DNA of 64,000 bases, from assembly GCA_937902995.1 (NCBI GenBank), contig CALEKY010000107.1, positions 43,357 to 107,356 of the forward strand. Reading direction: 5' to 3'. Every line of letters begins with the position of its first letter. Within the stretch, counting starts at the first letter, position 1. Below, piece after piece: positions 42,302 to 51,035 of this stretch. The notes beneath the pieces were generated by a model. That model saw only the letters and a program-made list of their open reading frames with translations, did not search any database and had not been told where the DNA came from. Source of the DNA: an uncultured Sinobacteraceae bacterium (GTDB lineage Bacteria; Pseudomonadota; Gammaproteobacteria; Steroidobacterales; Steroidobacteraceae). The position numbers and the translations under genes were made by a program.

Positions 42302-45300
42302 TCACTGCGTCGTCATGGCGGATTTCGCAGCCACCTGTCGCGCGGCGCGCCGCTCGCTCCAGCCCGCAATCCAGCGGAAGAACAGCGGCACGAAGAACGT
42401 CGCGATGAACGTCGCCGCGAGCATGCCGCCGATCACGCTCGTGCCGAGCGAGTGACGACTCGCCGCGCCGGCGCCCGTGCTCACCGCAAGCGGCAGCACG
42501 CCGAAAATCAGCGCGAGCGACGTCATGATGATCGGCCGGAAACGGAGCTTGGCGCCCTCGACCGCCGCTTCGGCGAGCGGCATGCCCTCGTGATACTTCA
42601 TCATCGCGAACTCCACGATCAGGATCGCGTTCTTCGCGGCGAGACCGACGAGCGTCAGCATGCCGATCTGGAAATAGATGTCGTTCTCGAGGCCACGCAG
42701 GAACACGGCCGTGAACGCGCCGAACGTCGCAAACGGTACGGCGAGGATCACCGCGAGCGGCAGGGTCCAGCGTTCGAACTGCGCGGCGAGAATCAGGAAC
42801 ACCATCAACACGCCGAGCAGATACACGCTGTTCGACGCGCCGCCGCTCACCTTTTCTTGATACGCCGTGCCCGTCCATGCGAGCTGATAACCTGGCGGCA
42901 ACACTTCGCGCGCAACTTCCTCGGCCACGCGGATCGCATCGCCCGAGCTGTATCCCGGTGCAGCACTGCCCATGACCTTCGCGGCCGTGAACACGTTGAA
43001 GCGTTCGACGATCTCGGGCCCCGTGACCTCGCGGATCGACGCCACCGCAGTGAGCGGCACGAGCTGACCGGACTTCGAGCGCACGTAGACATTGCGGATG
43101 TCTTCGGGGAACGCGCGGAACCTCGGCTCTGACTGAAGCTGTACCTGGTACACGCGGCCATTACGGTTGAAGTCGTTGACATACAGCGCACCGAACGTGC
43201 TCTGCAGCGTCTCGAACACCTCCGTCACCGGCACACCGAGCGTCATCGCCTTTTCGCGATCGAGATCGATACGCATCTGCGGGACGCTCGCGCTGAACGT
43301 CGTCATCACATTGACGAGCTCGGGCCGTTGCGAGGCCGCGGCGACGAACTGATACGCAACCGCTTCTAGATCGCGCGCAGTGCCGCGGCCGCGCGACTGG
43401 ATGTACGCCTCGAAACCGCCGGTCATGCCGAGACCTTCGATCGGCGGCGGCGGCACGGCGAAGAACATCGCGTCCTTGACCTTGCTGCTTTCCATGAACA
43501 CCGAGCCAATCACCGCATCGGGCGACATCGCAGGATTGCCGGTGCGCTCATCCCAATGTTTGAGCGGCAGCCAGATGATGCCGCCGTTCGTCTTGAACGC
43601 CTGGGTCAGCGCATCCATGCCGGCGATGCCGACGCTGGTCTTGACGGCCGGATGATTGCGAATGGCTTCGTCGACCTGCTGAATGGCCTTCGTCGTGCGA
43701 TCGAGCGAGGCCGCATCCTGCAACGCGCCGATCACGAACACGTAGCCCTGATCCTCTTGCGGTGCCAGCGAGTTCGGTACGTAACGGAACAAGCCGACGG
43801 TCGCGAGAATCATGCAGCCGAACACGAGCGCCGCGAGCGCGCCGCGGCGCATGACGAACTGCACGCCGCGCGTGTAGCGGGCCGTCATGCGACCGAACCA
43901 ATCGTTGAACCAATTCAAGAACCGGTTCTTGACGACGTGATCGTGCCGCAGGAGCAGCGCACACAGAGCCGGTGTGAGGGTCAGCGCGACGAATCCGGAG
44001 ATTGCGACCGAAACGGAAATCGTGACGGCAAACTGGCGATACATCTCGCCGACGAGCCCGCCGAGGAATGCCACCGGCAGGAACACGGCAGTCAGCACGA
44101 GCACGATCGCGATGACGGGACGCGTCACTTCGGACATCGCCTTCATCGTCGCCTCGGGCGCCGGCAGGTTCTCGGTCCGCATGATGCGCTCGACGTTCTC
44201 GAGCACGACGATCGCGTCGTCGACGACGATACCGATCGCGAGCACCATGCCGAACAAGGTCAGCATGTTGATCGAGAAGCCGAGCAACAGCATCGCAGCG
44301 AACGTGCCGATCAGCGAGACGGGCACGGCGAGCATCGGAATGAACGTCGCGCGCCAGTTCTGCAGGAAGACCAACACGACGAAGAACACGAGGATCATCG
44401 CCTCGATGAGCGTCTTGACGACTTCCTTGATCGACTCTTCGACGTACAGATTCGTGTCGTACGGAATGTCGTACGCCATGCCCTGCGGGAAGTCCGCCGC
44501 CAGCTCGTCGAGGCGAGCGCGAATCGCCTGGCCGGTCTCGAGCGCATTCGCGCCCGGCGCCAGCATCACGCCCATCGCGATCGCCTGCTGACCCCTGACG
44601 AACGAATTGAAGTTGTAGGTCTGAGCGCCGAGCTCGACTCGAGCGACGTCCTTCAGGCGCACGAGCGAGCCGCTCGGCGTCGTGTGGACGACGATCTGCT
44701 CGAATTCTTCAGGTGTCTCGAGACGTCCGCGCGCCGTGACCGCATAAGTGAAGTCGACGTCGACATCGATCGGCTCGACACCGATGCGCCCGGCTGCGAA
44801 CTGCGAGTTCTGTTGGCGGACGGCCGCAGCGATATCCGAAGGCGTCAGACCGAGCTGCGCGAGCTTGTCCGGCTGCATCCAGATCCGGATCGAGTACTCC
44901 TGACCCCAAAGCTGCACGTCGCCGACGCCGGGCACGCGACGGATCTCGTCGAGAATGTTCAACGAGGCGTAGTTCGACAACTCGAGCGGGCTGATGCTGC
45001 CGTCGGGCGACAGGATGGCGATGATCTGCAGGAAGTTCATCGACGCCTTGCGCACGATGACGCCTTGCCGCCGCACTTCTTCCGGCAGACGAGGCACCGC
45101 CGCTTGCACGCGGTTGTTGACGTTGATCGTGGCGAGATCCGGATCGGTGCCGACGGCAAACGTGATCGTGATCATGAGCGTGCCGTCGCCCGAGTTGACG
45201 GACGTCATGTAGAGCATGTTCTCGACGCCGTTGATCTCTTCTTCGATCGGCGCTGCCACCGTCTCGGCGATCGTTTCCGCAGTCGCGCCGGGATAGAACG

Positions 45301-45442
45301 CCGTGACGCTCACGGTGGGCGGAATGATGTTCGGATACATCGAGATCGGCAGCGCGCGCATGCCGCCGAGACCGGCGAGCACGATGAATGCCGAGATCAC
45401 GCACGCGAAGATCGGGCGCGTGATGAAGAAACGCGAAATCAT
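42302..45442 (-). CDS. RND multidrug efflux permease (HAE1/AcrB type)
   Basis: The 1046-residue proton-driven pump starts MISRFFITRPIFACVISAFI, as AcrB-like proteins do. The two six-span halves are visible. The proton relay is present: paired Asp in GIVVDDAIVVLENVE (AcrB D407/D408) and Lys-region ILIVEFAMMK. The porter and funnel domains have DIAAAVRQQNSQ and GGASNSVYLLGVLMVFLILA. It exports hydrophobic drugs or solvents from inner membrane/periplasm through the OMF. Its start overlaps the MFP stop by 4 nt. Confidence 0.96.
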   Translation of the reverse strand: MISRFFITRPIFACVISAFIVLAGLGGMRALPISMYPNIIPPTVSVTAFYPGATAETIAETVAAPIEEEINGVENMLYMTSVNSGDGTLMITITFAVGTDPDLATINVNNRVQAAVPRLPEEVRRQGVIVRKASMNFLQIIAILSPDGSISPLELSNYASLNILDEIRRVPGVGDVQLWGQEYSIRIWMQPDKLAQLGLTPSDIAAAVRQQNSQFAAGRIGVEPIDVDVDFTYAVTARGRLETPEEFEQIVVHTTPSGSLVRLKDVARVELGAQTYNFNSFVRGQQAIAMGVMLAPGANALETGQAIRARLDELAADFPQGMAYDIPYDTNLYVEESIKEVVKTLIEAMILVFFVVLVFLQNWRATFIPMLAVPVSLIGTFAAMLLLGFSINMLTLFGMVLAIGIVVDDAIVVLENVERIMRTENLPAPEATMKAMSEVTRPVIAIVLVLTAVFLPVAFLGGLVGEMYRQFAVTISVSVAISGFVALTLTPALCALLLRHDHVVKNRFLNWFNDWFGRMTARYTRGVQFVMRRGALAALVFGCMILATVGLFRYVPNSLAPQEDQGYVFVIGALQDAASLDRTTKAIQQVDEAIRNHPAVKTSVGIAGMDALTQAFKTNGGIIWLPLKHWDERTGNPAMSPDAVIGSVFMESSKVKDAMFFAVPPPPIEGLGMTGGFEAYIQSRGRGTARDLEAVAYQFVAAASQRPELVNVMTTFSASVPQMRIDLDREKAMTLGVPVTEVFETLQSTFGALYVNDFNRNGRVYQVQLQSEPRFRAFPEDIRNVYVRSKSGQLVPLTAVASIREVTGPEIVERFNVFTAAKVMGSAAPGYSSGDAIRVAEEVAREVLPPGYQLAWTGTAYQEKVSGGASNSVYLLGVLMVFLILAAQFERWTLPLAVILAVPFATFGAFTAVFLRGLENDIYFQIGMLTLVGLAAKNAILIVEFAMMKYHEGMPLAEAAVEGAKLRFRPIIMTSLALIFGVLPLAVSTGAGAASRHSLGTSVIGGMLAATFIATFFVPLFFRWIAGWSERRAARQVAAKSAMTTQ

Positions 45443-46653
45443 GCAGCCTCCCGATCCTTCGCGGATTGCGCCTCATTCTGCTCGACCGGATGCGAACCCG
45501 TTTCGGCATGCCGCACGCCTTCAGCGTCGATCGAGACGGCATTGACTTCCATGCCGGGCTGCACGCGCATGAAGGCGCCTTCGACGATGTACCGATCGCC
45601 GGGCTGCAAGCCATGTGTGACCAGCACGTTGTTGCCCATGCTGCGGCCGAGCTGAACGGGGCGCATCTCGACCTTGCTGTCGTCGCCGACGATGAACACG
45701 AACGAGCCTTGCCCGTTGGACATGATCGCCTTGCGCGGTACGGAGACGACGTTCGTCAGCGCAACGCCTTCGACTTTGGCTCGCACGAACTGACCGGGCA
45801 AGAGCTTCCGTTCGGGATTCGGCAGAACTGCGCGCACGCGCACGGTGCCCGAGTTCAACTCGACGGCGTTGTCGACGAACGTCACTTTCGCCGCGTCGGG
45901 ATACTCGGAACCGTCTTCCAGCACGAGCTTCACGATCGGCCCGGGCGAGTTGCTCGCCGGCGCAAGGCCGGCGCGAATCAGGCTGGCTTCGGATTCGGGC
46001 ACCGAGAACTCCACGTACAGCGGATCGACCTGCACGATCCGCGTGAGCAAGCTCGCGCTCTGATCGGTGGAGACCAGGCTCCCTTCCGACATGTACTCGC
46101 GGCTCGTGAGCCCAGCGATCGGCGCGCGCACGTCGCTGTACTCGAGATCGAGCTCAGCCGTGCGCAAGTTCGATTCGGCTGCCAGAACGTTCGCTTGCGC
46201 TACTTCGAATGCGGAAACCACTTCGTCCCGCCGGCTTTGGCTCACTGCGTTCTGTTCGAAGAGCGGCAGAATGCGATCGCGCTGACGCCGCGCCTCCTCG
46301 AGACGCGCCTTGGCCACCGCAAGCTCGGCGCGCGCAGAGGCCACTTTGGCACGCAACGGCTCCGGATCGATCAGGAACAACGGTTCGCCGGCTTTCACCC
46401 AGCTGCCTTCTTCGTAGCGGCGCTTGAGCAGAATGCCGCCTACGCGTGCGCGCACCTCGACTTCGCGCGAGCCGACCGTACGCGCGGTGTACGTGAGCTC
46501 GAGCGGAACTGCACCGCCGTCGACGGTCTGTACCGCAACTTCAGGCGGTGGCGGCGCATGCTGTGCCTGTTCTTGGCCGCATGCCGCCAACGCGGTTACG
46601 AAAATCAGGCCAAGCACTCCATGGCGCCAAGGTCTTCGACTCGAACTTTCCAT
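45439..46653 (-). CDS. RND efflux periplasmic adaptor (MFP) lipoprotein
   Basis: The 404-residue protein has a lipobox (LIFVTALAAC). The family order follows: a beta/lipoyl segment (VRARVGGILLKRRYEEGSWV and GEPLFLID), a coiled-coil hairpin (about 95-170), the second lipoyl half and the beta-barrel (VRAVLPNPERKLLPGQFVRA). This is the AcrA/MexA family, which clamps the permease to the channel. ATG 46653 is used because AGGTGAG lies upstream; a TTG at 46659 is possible. It starts 7 nt after tetR and overlaps the permease start by ATGA. Confidence 0.94.
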   Translation of the reverse strand: MESSSRRPWRHGVLGLIFVTALAACGQEQAQHAPPPPEVAVQTVDGGAVPLELTYTARTVGSREVEVRARVGGILLKRRYEEGSWVKAGEPLFLIDPEPLRAKVASARAELAVAKARLEEARRQRDRILPLFEQNAVSQSRRDEVVSAFEVAQANVLAAESNLRTAELDLEYSDVRAPIAGLTSREYMSEGSLVSTDQSASLLTRIVQVDPLYVEFSVPESEASLIRAGLAPASNSPGPIVKLVLEDGSEYPDAAKVTFVDNAVELNSGTVRVRAVLPNPERKLLPGQFVRAKVEGVALTNVVSVPRKAIMSNGQGSFVFIVGDDSKVEMRPVQLGRSMGNNVLVTHGLQPGDRYIVEGAFMRVQPGMEVNAVSIDAEGVRHAETGSHPVEQNEAQSAKDREAA

Positions 46654-46660
46654 ATGCAAC

Positions 46661-47221
46661 TCACCTGTAAGCTTCGTCTGCCAGTTTCAAAAGCTCTCGA
46701 ACGATCTCTTCGCGCTGCGCCTCCGTGAACGGCGAGATGCGCAAGGCTTCGCGCATCTTCAAACCGTCCACTGCGAGCGCGACGATCGCTGCGCGCGCGA
46801 AATCGGTACTGTTCGCTTCGATCTCCGCGGTGTATTCGGCTATGCGTCGGCGGATGACCTCCAGGAGCGCCAAATCGTTCGCTGCCGCCGCCAGCAAGAT
46901 CGCTCCCATCACCTTCGAGCGAGGATCCGAACCCAGCACTCCGAGAATCGCGGCCTTCAGATCGCGCGAGCTGCACTCTTGGAGCCCGCATCGAGCCTCG
47001 TCGATGCATCGGTCCATGCTGTCCACGTAGCGCTGCGCGAGCGCGACGAGGAGCGATTCCTTCGACGGGAAGTGATAGAGCAGTCCGCCCTTGCTCACGC
47101 CCGCGGCCTGCGCCACCGCATCCAACGTCAAATGCGCAGCGCCGACTTCCGTGATGACGCGCTCGGCCGCTTCGAGAATGCGCTCGCGCGCCGAGCCGAC
47201 GTTGGCTTGATCGGCGACCAT
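46661..47221 (-). CDS. TetR-family repressor of the RND efflux operon
   Basis: The 186-residue protein has a TetR N-terminal HTH (ARERILEAAERVITEVGAAH, LTLDAVAQAAGVSKGGLLYHF with 'K-G-x-L-Y-x-H-F', and SKESLLVAL). The ligand-binding domain is helical and rather hydrophobic, as expected for drug binding. It is the first gene of the efflux operon and shares its promoter, which implies autorepression relieved by a pump substrate. GGAGG precedes ATG 47221. Confidence 0.95.
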   Translation of the reverse strand: MVADQANVGSARERILEAAERVITEVGAAHLTLDAVAQAAGVSKGGLLYHFPSKESLLVALAQRYVDSMDRCIDEARCGLQECSSRDLKAAILGVLGSDPRSKVMGAILLAAAANDLALLEVIRRRIAEYTAEIEANSTDFARAAIVALAVDGLKMREALRISPFTEAQREEIVRELLKLADEAYR

Positions 47222-47289
47222 GAATGTCGACCTCCGGGAGCTCGCTGAGGGAAGAGGGAAGGCCGGATGACTGCACCGGCTGGACGGTA

Positions 47290-47318
47290 GTTTAACCGTC
47301 CGGTTGGTACAGGAACAA
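47290..47318 (-). promoter_or_regulatory. Candidate promoter and TetR operator of the efflux operon
   Basis: On the minus strand TTGTTC (47313-47318) and TTAAAC (47290-47295) are separated by 17 bp. Within the spacer lies the inverted repeat AACCGTCCGGTT (47294-47305, 5-bp arms). An overlapping GGACGGT/ACCGTCC pair lies at 47282-47301. The layout, with operator between -35 and -10, fits TetR repression. The -10 and -35 matches themselves are weak. Confidence 0.5.
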
Positions 47319-47364
47319 TCCTCATCCCGGGAGCAGAACCGTGCGGCCTTCGCCCTGATCTTTA

Positions 47365-47430
47365 GATTTACTAATTGATAGCGACAATCGCGCGCTAACT
47401 TGTCGCTAGCTGCTCAAGTTTTAGTAAATC
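47365..47430. repeat. Nested inverted repeats (10-bp outer arms, 9-bp inner arms)
   Basis: GATTTACTAA (47365-47374) pairs with TTAGTAAATC (47421-47430). Within it TAGCGACAA (47379-47387) pairs with TTGTCGCTA (47400-47408). All arms are perfect. It is AT-richer than the surroundings. It may fold as an RNA or be a site for one or two regulators. Confidence 0.7.
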
Positions 47431-47733
47431 AGTTACCGAGGCACGGTAGCTGTGCTCCCCGAGCACCCATCGATCGACCCGTTGCTCTATAGACGAACGA
47501 GCGGCCTCGTTTGCGACATCCGACGACCGCAATTCGTGCCGTTCGAACTAATAGCGGGCGTTCGTTACTGCCGTTTGCGCTCGGCGCACTTGGACTTCTC
47601 GAACACGTTCGAGCGCAGTTTTCATGAACCGAATCGATGTCATTCGGGCACGACTCGGACTACGCTTTGGCTTCAAGCGCTCTGCAGCGGAAGCGACGCT
47701 TCGAATGAAAACGCGAGACCTCCTGGGGGTTAG

Positions 47734-48864
47734 ATGTCGGATACGAGCGCAGATCGATTCTTGCCGACGGGCGTGACATACGATTGGTCTGCCTCCCTGA
47801 TCTGGCTCCACGCAATTCCCGATCTCATCATCGCCGTCACTTGCTTCGCCGTTCCCTTCCTGCTCCTTTACATCGCGCGACGGCGGCGCGACCTGAGGAT
47901 CGATTGGCTGTTGATCGCTTTCGGACTCGGCGTGGTGGCGACGGGCATCATGCACCTGCTCGAGGCCTGGAACATCTGGCACACGCAATACTGGCTGCAG
48001 GCCGTCGCGAAAATCTTGGCGGCCGCTTCGCTCGTTCCGACCGCACTGCTGCTGTGGCGATACCTGCCCGACATCCTCTCGCTGCCGAGCCAGCGCCAGC
48101 TTCGCGAAGCGAACGAATCGCTCGCCCGCGCCAATCGCGAGCTCGAAGCGTTCACGGCCTCGGTTTCGCACGACCTGCGTTCTCCGCTGACCACCATCGC
48201 AGGTCAGGCAGGCTTACTCGAGCTGTCGATGGGCGCGAATGCAACCGAAGAGCAGCGCCGTCGCCTGCAGCGCATTCAGGGAAGCGTCAAGCAGATGTCC
48301 GATCTGATCGACGCACTGCTCGTGCTGTCGCGCATTTCCCGCCACACGCTGAAACGCGAGATCGTGGACGTCTCGGCAATCGTCGAATCCGTGATCGCCG
48401 ATCTCAGACAAAAAGATCCGGGCCGCCACGTCGACGTGACGATTCAGCCGGGCATGTCGGTCCACGGCGATCGGCGGCTGATCTCGGACTTGATCATGAA
48501 CCTGGTCGCGAATGCCTGGAAATTCACCTCCAAAGTCGAGCATGCGCGCATCGAAGTCGGTCAGGAATTGCATGGATCCATGTCGACGCTGTACGTGCGC
48601 GACAACGGTGCCGGCTTCGACATGAACTATTCGCAGAAACTCTTCAAACCGTTCCAACGCTTGCATGCGCCGTCGGAGTTCGAAGGCTCCGGTGTCGGCC
48701 TTGCAACCGTTGCGCGCATCGTCGACCGCCACGGCGGCAGGATCTGGGCGGAAGGCAAGCCGAACGAAGGTGCCGCGTTCTATTGCACACTGCCTGTCAG
48801 CCCGATCACCGATGAAATCCTGCTAGGCCCGCGCACCCCTGCGCGACAGCCTGTTCATCAGTAA
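47734..48864 (+). CDS. Histidine kinase with an ethylene-receptor-like membrane domain
   Basis: The 376-residue protein has a three-span N-terminal domain aligning with the plant ETR1 sensor: IPDLIIAVTCFAVPFLLLYI (ETR1 'SDFFIALAYFSIPLELIYF'), DWLLIAFGLGVVATGIMHLL, and AVAKILAAASLVPTALLLWRYLPDILSL. The D of ETR1 (D25) is present at D30, and the metal-site His is at H74. However the Cu(I)-binding Cys65 position is T70 and Y32 is C37. HisKA has H146 (SVSHDLRSPL), and HATPase shows NAWKFT, DNGAGFD and GSGVGLA. No receiver or partner gene is nearby. Confidence 0.88.
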   Translation: MSDTSADRFLPTGVTYDWSASLIWLHAIPDLIIAVTCFAVPFLLLYIARRRRDLRIDWLLIAFGLGVVATGIMHLLEAWNIWHTQYWLQAVAKILAAASLVPTALLLWRYLPDILSLPSQRQLREANESLARANRELEAFTASVSHDLRSPLTTIAGQAGLLELSMGANATEEQRRRLQRIQGSVKQMSDLIDALLVLSRISRHTLKREIVDVSAIVESVIADLRQKDPGRHVDVTIQPGMSVHGDRRLISDLIMNLVANAWKFTSKVEHARIEVGQELHGSMSTLYVRDNGAGFDMNYSQKLFKPFQRLHAPSEFEGSGVGLATVARIVDRHGGRIWAEGKPNEGAAFYCTLPVSPITDEILLGPRTPARQPVHQ

Positions 48865-49074
48865 GCGCATCTCGACCATCGGCGACCGCAGCACTGCAAG
48901 ATCATCTGCCCAAGACTGCAGAGCGGTTGTGAATTTTCCCACCCGGTGTGCACGAACGGCACCGGATCGGCATTCACCGGCGAACGAGCGCCACTCGCCG
49001 GTCCGCCTTTAAGAGCGTGCATCGCGAGGCTTAGAATCCTCGCCTCTCCAATAACAACCCCCCGATGGCGCCGC

Positions 49075-50316
49075 ATGTCCTTCGACCAAAACGCGCTCGA
49101 CAGCTTGAGGATCGAACGAACGCCCGAGCCTGAGCACGAAGGTTCGAGCCCGGTCTTCAAATGGTTGATCGTCGCCGTGCTCGCGCTTGCGGTGATCGCC
49201 GGCGTGTACGCCTGGCTTCGCGACGGTGCAATAGAAGTGCAGGCCGCAACGGCAGTCGCTACGAATGCGGGCGCAGGCAATAGCGGACCGGCGGTTCTGA
49301 ACGCCTCGGGCTATGTCGTCGCACGGCGCCAAGCCACCGTCTCCGCGAAGACCACCGGCCGCATTGCCGAGGTGCTCATCGAAGAAGGCATGGAAGTCGA
49401 GGAAGGCCAAGTGCTCGCCACGCTCGACGATTCCACCGTGCGCCCGCAGCTCGTGCTGGCCGAGCGCCAGCTCGAAGCAGCGCGCAAAGAGCTCGAAGAA
49501 ATCGAAGTGCGCGTCCAGGAAGCGGCGCGCAATGTTGCGCGTCTCGAGAAGCTGCGCGAAGACAAGCTCGTCAGCGAATCTCAGCTCGATGCCGCTCAAT
49601 CGGAGTATCGCGCGCTCTTGGCACGGCTCGAAGCGCTCAAGAGCAACGTCAAAGTGTCCGAGAGCGCCATGCGCGTGCGTCAGCAGGAGCTCGCCGACTT
49701 GATCATTCGCTCGCCGTTCGACGGCGTCGTCGTGTCGAAAGATGCGCAGCCCGGCGAAATGGTCTCGCCGATCTCCGCAGGCGGCGGTTACACCCGCACC
49801 GGCATTGCAACCATCGTCGACATGAGCTCGCGCGAAATCGAGGTCGACGTGAACGAGGCGTTCATCAATCGCGTCAAGCCCAACCAGAAGACCATCGCCG
49901 TGCTCGACGCCTATCCCGATTGGCAGATTCCGAGCCACGTCATCAACATCGTGCCGACCGCCGATCGGCAGAAGGCCACCGTGCGCGTGCGCATCGGCTT
50001 CGACGAGCTCGAACCGCGCATCCTGCCGGACATGGGCGTGAAGGTCAGTTTCCTGGACGATTCGCGGAACGAGTCGACCCAAGGCGCGGCACGCCCGGCC
50101 GTGCGCATCCCGGCTTCGAGCGTGTTCCGGGAAGGTCAGACATCCTACGTGTGGCGGATCACGGATGACCGCGTCGAGCGTGTGGCCGTAAGTATCGGCG
50201 CAGAGCGCGACGGTCAGGTCGATGTGCTGTCGGGCATCAACGCGGGCGAAGTCGTCGTTGTACGCCCCGTCGAAGGGCTCGCCGACGGCGCGCCGGTCAA
50301 GATCAAGGAAGGCTGA
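49075..50316 (+). CDS. ABC exporter periplasmic adaptor (MacA-like HlyD/MFP)
   Basis: The 413-residue protein has an N-terminal transmembrane anchor (about 28-46). It then shows the MFP pattern: lipoyl half (SGYVVARRQATVSAKTTGRI, GMEVEEGQVLATLD), a coiled-coil hairpin (about 125-205), the second lipoyl half (DLIIRSPFDGVVVSKDAQPGEMV) and beta-barrel. MacA-type adaptors link an ABC permease to an outer-membrane channel. ATG 49075 is chosen because the anchor follows directly. It is first in a four-gene exporter operon. Confidence 0.92.
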   Translation: MSFDQNALDSLRIERTPEPEHEGSSPVFKWLIVAVLALAVIAGVYAWLRDGAIEVQAATAVATNAGAGNSGPAVLNASGYVVARRQATVSAKTTGRIAEVLIEEGMEVEEGQVLATLDDSTVRPQLVLAERQLEAARKELEEIEVRVQEAARNVARLEKLREDKLVSESQLDAAQSEYRALLARLEALKSNVKVSESAMRVRQQELADLIIRSPFDGVVVSKDAQPGEMVSPISAGGGYTRTGIATIVDMSSREIEVDVNEAFINRVKPNQKTIAVLDAYPDWQIPSHVINIVPTADRQKATVRVRIGFDELEPRILPDMGVKVSFLDDSRNESTQGAARPAVRIPASSVFREGQTSYVWRITDDRVERVAVSIGAERDGQVDVLSGINAGEVVVVRPVEGLADGAPVKIKEG

Positions 50317-50318
50317 CG

Positions 50319-51002
50319 ATGGGCGCCGCGAACATCGTGCAGTTGCGCGGCGTGTCGAAGGATTACCGGCGAGGTGCGGAAGTCGTACGCGTGCTCGCCT
50401 CGCTCGATCTCGACATTCCCGCAGGCGACTTTCTCGCCTTGATGGGTCCTTCGGGCTCGGGCAAGTCCACGCTGCTGAATCTCATCGGCGGCCTCGACCG
50501 CCCGACCGCCGGGACGATCGAGATCGGCGGCCGGCGTATCGACACCTTGAACGAAACCGAGCTCGGCCGTTGGCGTGCCAGACACATCGGGTTCGTCTTT
50601 CAGATGTACAACCTGTTGCCGATGCTGAGCGCCGAACGCAACGTCGAGCTGCCGCTCCTGTTGACGAAACTTTCCGCTGCCGAGCGACGTAGGCGTGTGG
50701 CAGCCGCGCTGAAGCTCGTCGGCTTGGCCGACCGCGCCAAACACAAGCCGAGCGAGCTGTCCGGCGGTCAGGAACAACGCGTAGGCATTGCGCGGGCGAT
50801 CGTCTCGGATCCGGATCTGCTCTTGTGCGACGAACCGACGGGCGATCTCGACCGGCAGTCGGGCGACGAGATCCTCGACCTGTTGCATGCGCTGAACGAG
50901 CAACAGGGCAAGACGATCGTCATGGTGACTCACGATCCTCGCGCGGCCGCACGCGCCAAACGCACGCTGCATTTGAACAAAGGACAGCTCGAGTCCCGTT
51001 GA
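50319..51002 (+). CDS. ABC exporter ATPase (MacB/LolD type)
   Basis: The 227-residue protein has Walker A GPSGSGKSTLL (about 41-51), the Q-loop (FVFQMYNLLP), the signature LSGGQEQR, Walker B LLLCDEPTGDLD, the D-loop and H-loop (VTHDPRAA). It powers the two downstream permeases. It starts 2 nt after the adaptor gene's stop. Confidence 0.96.
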   Translation: MGAANIVQLRGVSKDYRRGAEVVRVLASLDLDIPAGDFLALMGPSGSGKSTLLNLIGGLDRPTAGTIEIGGRRIDTLNETELGRWRARHIGFVFQMYNLLPMLSAERNVELPLLLTKLSAAERRRRVAAALKLVGLADRAKHKPSELSGGQEQRVGIARAIVSDPDLLLCDEPTGDLDRQSGDEILDLLHALNEQQGKTIVMVTHDPRAAARAKRTLHLNKGQLESR

Positions 51003-51035
51003 CCGGCGCGGCGGCTCGAGGAGGGAATTTCGACG

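Larger units (their letters stand above)
47222..47733. other. 512-nt divergent intergenic region with operator and nested inverted repeats
   Basis: It lies between tetR and the ethylene-receptor-like kinase gene. It holds a palindromic operator at 47294-47305, a candidate promoter, and nested inverted repeats at 47365-47430. A reading frame of about 93 codons at 47452-47733 is rejected as non-coding. Confidence 0.65.

Noticed and set aside
43556..45655. Long open frame of 699 codons opposite the RND permease gene
   Set aside because: It is the antisense shadow of a clearly conserved AcrB-type gene. Its translation has no domain and is rich in R, D, H and E, as expected from a GC-rich complementary frame. 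The same reasoning removes 54794-57181, 38710-40455, 21425-22984, 60554-62059 and 52213-53448.
47452..47733. 93-codon frame directly before the ethylene-receptor-like kinase
   Set aside because: No SD, no motif and atypical composition. It is in a region with regulatory repeats, so coding is unlikely.
47734..48864. Naming the kinase an ethylene receptor
   Set aside because: The Cu-ligand Cys is missing (Thr70) and Tyr32 is replaced, so ethylene binding cannot be claimed.
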